From NCBI GenBank assembly GCA_947424995.1, contig CANDYO010000078.1, forward strand, positions 1-8,955: a stretch of DNA of 8,955 nucleotides, given 5' to 3'. Below the pieces are notes generated by a model. The model saw only the letters and a list, made by a program, of their open reading frames with translations, was not told the origin of the DNA and did no database searches. Below, one piece after another: positions 5,956-8,955 of the stretch (its first letter is position 1; the number at the start of each line of letters is the position of its first letter). The stretch is from Rickettsiales bacterium. GTDB taxonomy: Bacteria > Pseudomonadota > Alphaproteobacteria > Rickettsiales > CANDYO01. Made by a program: the position numbers and the translations under genes.

Positions 5956-6857
5956 TAATATACCATGCTTTCATAAAGTCTACGACGCTGAGTAGGAGAA
6001 TGATAATTAATTTGTGCTAATGTTTCTAGATCAATATATTCTTTACCTGAGTGAATAACGTCAATTGCTGCTTGTGTTAATAATGAAGAAATTTCACCAA
6101 TCAGACCTTCGCTACGTTCTAAAATAATTGAAATTATATCTTGATCCAGTAATGGTGAAGCCTTACGTAATGGTAGAATTTTTATAAAACTTGCTAATAA
6201 TTTTTTCAATTCATTATCATTTTTCCATAATGGCAATACAAAAGGCTCAAAACGATTTTCTAATTGATCATCACTGCGTATTGCTAAATATGCATCCTTA
6301 ATACCGACGCCAACTATTGATATTTGTAATTCATTACCGATAAATCTAAGCATATTCAAAAACTCTCTTTGGTTTTTAATATGTCCTGCCAATATATTAT
6401 GTAATTCATCTATAATAATGATTTTAGTCTTGGTAATGCGTAATAACTTTATTGCCATTACTTCATTATTATATGTTGATGGGTAATTATCAATTGGTGA
6501 GCCGAGCGCCATTAATATAGATGAATAAAAACGCTTGACTGTAGGATTAGGAGGCATTTGTAACATTAATATTGGTATTATTTGATTTTCACCATTTTCT
6601 GAGTCATAAGATAAATGACTACGTCTAAATTTTTCTACAATCATGGTTTTGCCATTATTACTTGGGCTAATAATAAGCATATTAGGCATACGTATCTTTT
6701 TGGGAAAAATTAATAAATCCTCAAGTTTATTCAATATCTTTTGAGCCCGATTATATTCAATCCAATAATCACTGCGAAGCTTATTTATTCTTTGGTCTTT
6801 ATCATCTAGTAACGCTATTGTACGTACAGATGGCAGGAGGTGCTCTATCATTCCCAT
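5955..6857 (-). CDS. tniB: TniB/TnsC-like AAA+ transposition ATPase
   Basis: The 300-residue protein is the ATP-dependent regulator that links the TniA transposase to target DNA. The N-terminal segment (about 15-55) has DKDQRINKLRSDYWIEY and a helical lead-in. The ATPase core shows Walker A SPSNNGKT (64-71, with K70 and T71), Walker B IIIIDELHN (146-154, D150 and E151), a sensor-like IVGVG (181-185) and a likely arginine finger in LENRF (199-203). The C-terminal helical part carries RSEGLIGEISSLLTQAA. The first Walker A residue is S64 where G is usual, but the essential K and T remain. The start at 6857 overlaps tniA by 10 nt; the ATG two codons later gives a tidy 4-nt ATGA overlap and may be the real start. 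It lies between tniA and tniQ in one operon. Confidence 0.92.
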   Translation of the reverse strand: MGMIEHLLPSVRTIALLDDKDQRINKLRSDYWIEYNRAQKILNKLEDLLIFPKKIRMPNMLIISPSNNGKTMIVEKFRRSHLSYDSENGENQIIPILMLQMPPNPTVKRFYSSILMALGSPIDNYPSTYNNEVMAIKLLRITKTKIIIIDELHNILAGHIKNQREFLNMLRFIGNELQISIVGVGIKDAYLAIRSDDQLENRFEPFVLPLWKNDNELKKLLASFIKILPLRKASPLLDQDIISIILERSEGLIGEISSLLTQAAIDVIHSGKEYIDLETLAQINYHSPTQRRRLYESMVY

Positions 6858-8503
6858 AACTCTATATTTGTAAATGCATCAGTAGAATTATCTGTTGCTG
6901 CCGGCTCATCGATATAACTTATCTTCTTAGCTTGAATTTGTTTAGCTTGAATTTTTGAATTTTCTGTAATTCTTGTTCTGCTTCTCCTCATAGCACGTGT
7001 TTTTGTAGAAGCTTTTGCAACTATATCTCTTATTTCATCAATTGCTTTAAATAATGCAACTTCATGAACCTGCTCTTTATTTGCAGCTCTGATTCTTTTT
7101 AAAGCAATGCGATGTTCAAATAAACTGATAGCTGGATTTGATATATTTCTATAAGACACCTCCAGATATCCTTGTTCTTCAGGAAGATGTACATAAATAC
7201 GACTTAAATCACGAGGATCGCGACGAATCAATAATTTACCATATTTATCTTTATTGACTATAAAAGGACTAAGCGCATTACTATAATAAACAATATGATC
7301 TAGTGTAAAACCATTACGTTTTAAACTACGATAAATAATAGGTAAGAAATCTATCAAAAATGATTTAGCATTATTTATAGAAATTAATTTCTTGCCAGCT
7401 TGCTTCATAAGAGCTAGACCTGCCTCATAACGCTTTATGGGAATTTCTTCAATTCCTTTATGTAATTTACAGTGATAATATTTAGTTATAGTTATTATAA
7501 ACCAATGCTCAAGTTCAGCTAGAGTAAGACATGCTTTTGTATCAGAAGGATATTTGCCACGTTCTACAATATTAGAGAAGGTTGTTCCTGGTAAATCATG
7601 TACTAATTTCATCATAGTGCCTATGATTCTCTCAACTATTCCACCATAATGTACTTTTCCTGGAGGGCGATATTCTATTTTAATGCCATGTTGGGCACAT
7701 CCTCTAGTAAGTGCTTCGCTATGGAAATCCGAACCATTATCAACATGGATGAGCTCTGGTTTGCCATAAATAGGCCATGAGGCATCTATGCCAAGCAAAG
7801 CTAACCAAGGCATTTTATCCATAGCTATATGAGTAAGACATAATCCAACAGAGACTGCTGAAGGTGGCTCTAATGATAAAACAAAGCCTGCAATACAACG
7901 GCTATAAATATCAATAGCAATAGTAATATATGGCCTACCAATTGGTAATCTATCAATAGGATCTACAATAATAATATCAACTACTGTATGATCAATCTGC
8001 ACTACAGATAGCGGGTAATCCACTTTGGGAAAGCTACCAATTATAGGCTCTATAGATTTATTATCTTCTTTGCGTCTTTGTAGTTGAGTCATAGAAAGAT
8101 CAGTAATACGTCGACGTATTGTTGATGATCCTGGAATTTCTATATTTTTGCTAAAACATTGTTTGCGCACTTCTTCTATAATAGCGGCAGCATTTCTTTT
8201 CTGAGATGTAAGATAATATTTCTCAATTATATCATTGATAAGGTATTCTTGAGTGTCAGATAATCTTGAACCTCCTTTACCTCCATTAGGTTTTTGAGGA
8301 ATTAGAGAAGTAGCTAGACCATTAGACCTACGATAATTATCGATTAATTTATAAACATAGCGTTCTGATAAATTCAATTCGTTAGCTGCTTGCAAGATCA
8401 TTTGACTTGTACAAGTTTTACTCTCAGCGAGTGGACGAATAACATTGCTACGCTCTGAACCAATATCCCACATTTTATTATTTATTATAGAAATATCATT
8501 CAT
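6848..8503 (-). CDS. tniA: TniA/TnsB-like DDE transposase
   Basis: The 551-residue protein cuts and joins the transposon ends and has the normal family length. An N-terminal helix-turn-helix part (about 20-135) includes ANELNLSERYVYKLIDNYR and STIRRRITDL and should bind the end repeats. The RNase H-like core carries the full DDE triad: D171 in VVQIDHTVVD, D255 in LIHVDNGSDFHS and E291 in HYGGIVERIIG, with 35 residues between the last two. A beta-barrel-like region follows, with RRDPRDLSRIYVHLPEEQGYLEV. The basic C-terminal tail (about 490-551) presumably contacts TniB. It is the first gene of tniA-tniB-tniQ and lies next to the right end, as in Tn5053. The motif order and spacing exclude an IS3 or retroviral integrase. 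The reading frame is intact. Confidence 0.94.
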   Translation of the reverse strand: MNDISIINNKMWDIGSERSNVIRPLAESKTCTSQMILQAANELNLSERYVYKLIDNYRRSNGLATSLIPQKPNGGKGGSRLSDTQEYLINDIIEKYYLTSQKRNAAAIIEEVRKQCFSKNIEIPGSSTIRRRITDLSMTQLQRRKEDNKSIEPIIGSFPKVDYPLSVVQIDHTVVDIIIVDPIDRLPIGRPYITIAIDIYSRCIAGFVLSLEPPSAVSVGLCLTHIAMDKMPWLALLGIDASWPIYGKPELIHVDNGSDFHSEALTRGCAQHGIKIEYRPPGKVHYGGIVERIIGTMMKLVHDLPGTTFSNIVERGKYPSDTKACLTLAELEHWFIITITKYYHCKLHKGIEEIPIKRYEAGLALMKQAGKKLISINNAKSFLIDFLPIIYRSLKRNGFTLDHIVYYSNALSPFIVNKDKYGKLLIRRDPRDLSRIYVHLPEEQGYLEVSYRNISNPAISLFEHRIALKRIRAANKEQVHEVALFKAIDEIRDIVAKASTKTRAMRRSRTRITENSKIQAKQIQAKKISYIDEPAATDNSTDAFTNIELWE

Positions 8504-8526
8504 ATCTAGCTCTTATTTTTCAGATA

Positions 8527-8660
8527 TTGAACTCCACTTTGATTAAATCATTATATATTGAACTTGTCTATAGTAAAATTGAACTCCACTCTGAAAAATA
8601 GGATCATTGTTTTATAAGGCTTTTAGAACAAATCACTGAACTCCACTTTGAAAACTGACA
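8527..8660 (-). repeat. Right transposon end with three or four presumed TniA binding sites
   Basis: The motif TTGAACTCCACTTTGA (plus-strand reading) occurs at 8527-8542, as TTGAACTCCACTCTGA at 8579-8594, and within the terminus at 8637-8651. A half copy, TTGAACTT, lies at 8558-8565. All are in one orientation, pointing the same way as the terminus. The left end has only two such sites, so the ends are asymmetric, as is usual for Tn7/Tn402-type elements. Confidence 0.8.
8550..8578 (-). promoter_or_regulatory. Possible tniA promoter inside the end repeats
   Basis: On the minus strand a perfect TATAAT (8550-8555) lies about 47 nt upstream of the tniA ATG. It is preceded by a 17-nt spacer and a poor -35 box. 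It falls between two TniA-site repeats, so bound TniA would be expected to repress its own operon. The promoter assignment is weak because of the poor -35. Confidence 0.35.
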
Positions 8661-8693
8661 ATAAATAATATTTGTGGCTACTTTTTAGTACGC

Positions 8694-8713
8694 GCCTTAA
8701 TAATACTTAAGGC
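8694..8713. repeat. Perfect 7-bp inverted repeat outside the transposon
   Basis: GCCTTAA (8694-8700) and TTAAGGC (8707-8713) form a hairpin with a 6-nt loop, followed at a short distance by ACCTTTATTTTTAT. It resembles a weak plus-strand terminator, but no plus-strand gene precedes it within the window. It may be the tail of a gene cut away by rearrangement, or chance. Confidence 0.35.
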
Positions 8714-8726
8714 ACCTTTATTTTTA

Positions 8727-8755
8727 TAGACATTTATAATTATATTTACTATAAT
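8727..8755 (+). promoter_or_regulatory. Promoter of the right-edge AbrB-like gene
   Basis: TAGACA (8727-8732), a 17-nt spacer and a perfect TATAAT (8750-8755) lie about 33 nt before the GTG start at 8788. Ten of twelve or more consensus positions match, and the spacing is optimal. Confidence 0.6.
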
Positions 8756-8787
8756 ACAATTATACACACAATAAATGGAGAAATAGC

Positions 8788-8955
8788 GTGCTTGCTTATA
8801 AAACAAGTATTGGCGTAAATGGCAGAATTATTATACCTGCTAGAATAAGAAAAGAGGCTAATCTAACAGTTGGCCAAGGAATTATTATTGACCTACAAAA
8901 TGGAGAGTTGAAGATCTCTTCTTATAATGCCAAACTAAAAAAGATCCAGGAAACT
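8788..8955 (+). CDS. AbrB/MazE-fold antitoxin, N-terminal part (runs off the window)
   Basis: Fifty-six codons are visible, starting at a GTG with GGAG (8777-8780) seven nt upstream. The product begins (M)LAYKTSIGVNGRIIIPARIR (residues 1-20), followed by KEANLTVGQGIIIDLQNGEL, the SpoVT-AbrB swapped-hairpin DNA-binding domain. Proteins of this kind are usually the antitoxin of a VapBC or MazEF pair and repress their own promoter, so a toxin gene is expected just beyond the right edge. It is only distantly similar to the vapB inside the transposon and lies outside the transposon end. The C-terminal toxin-binding tail is not visible, so the partner family cannot be named. Confidence 0.8.
   Translation, partial: MLAYKTSIGVNGRIIIPARIRKEANLTVGQGIIIDLQNGELKISSYNAKLKKIQET

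Larger units (their letters stand above)
4097..8660 (-). mobile_element. Complete Tn402/Tn5053-like transposon carrying vapBC
   Basis: The element is bounded by 28-bp inverted repeats. The left end, 4097-4124, begins TGTCAGTTTTCAAAGTGAAG. The right end, 8633-8660, read on the minus strand, begins TGTCAGTTTTCAAAGTGGAG. They differ at one of 28 positions. Inside are tniA, tniB, a damaged tniQ, a candidate res region, vapB, vapC and tniR, all on the minus strand, with tniA next to the right end as in Tn5053. Apart from vapBC there is no cargo. The 5-bp flanks (TATCT on the left, ATAAA on the right) do not match, although Tn402-type transposition normally leaves a 5-bp duplication. The left end truncates an ATPase gene. 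Confidence 0.88.

Noticed and set aside
4097..8660. A CRISPR-associated transposon
   Set aside because: The short TniQ and the TniA/TniB pair prompted the idea, but there is no Cas gene and no repeat-spacer array. The tniR gene points to the Tn402/Tn5053 group.
1..8955. tRNA, rRNA or CRISPR arrays
   Set aside because: I saw no cloverleaf-like sequence with conserved TTC-type arm, no rRNA segments, and no regularly spaced short repeats with unique spacers.

Overview
The window is AT-rich accessory DNA from a bacterium. It is built from nested mobile elements and small defence or toxin-antitoxin genes. The low GC, the A/T-ending codons and the density of such genes would suit an intracellular alphaproteobacterium of the Rickettsiales, or a Legionella-type genome or plasmid. 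No housekeeping gene is present, so this assignment is only a guess.

Left part (1-1643). An AbiE-type module runs on the minus strand. The AbiEi antitoxin/regulator is intact and overlaps the AbiEii nucleotidyltransferase toxin by 4 nt. AbiEii is broken by a frameshift and probably an internal deletion, and it runs off the left edge. A strong promoter and a perfect 10-bp inverted repeat lie upstream of abiEi.

Middle-left (1644-3312). A YhcG/DUF1016-family PD-(D/E)XK nuclease on the plus strand is bracketed by two directly repeated miniature elements of about 0.2 kb (1644-1861 and 3118-3312). Both ends of each copy carry 25-bp inverted repeats that closely resemble the Tn402/Tn5053 (class 1 integron) termini. 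The whole looks like a cargo gene framed by non-autonomous Tn402-type elements.

Middle (3324-4096). The C-terminal two thirds of a DUF4143-type AAA ATPase lies on the minus strand. It is cut off exactly at the left end of the next element.

Right part (4097-8660). This is a complete Tn402/Tn5053-like transposon of about 4.56 kb. Its ends are 28-bp inverted repeats with one mismatch, and further copies of the same motif lie inside each end as presumed TniA binding sites. It carries tniA (DDE transposase), tniB (AAA+ ATPase), a short frameshifted tniQ, a candidate res region, a vapBC toxin-antitoxin pair and tniR (serine resolvase), all on the minus strand. vapBC sits between the res region and tniR, and tniR begins on the nucleotide after the vapC stop. 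The end sequence of this transposon differs from that of the miniature elements, so two different Tn402-like systems have acted here. No target duplication is visible, and the missing front of the ATPase gene is not found across the element, so a deletion or rearrangement probably followed insertion.

Right edge (8661-8955). A plus-strand AbrB/MazE-type antitoxin gene with its own near-consensus promoter starts here and runs off the window.
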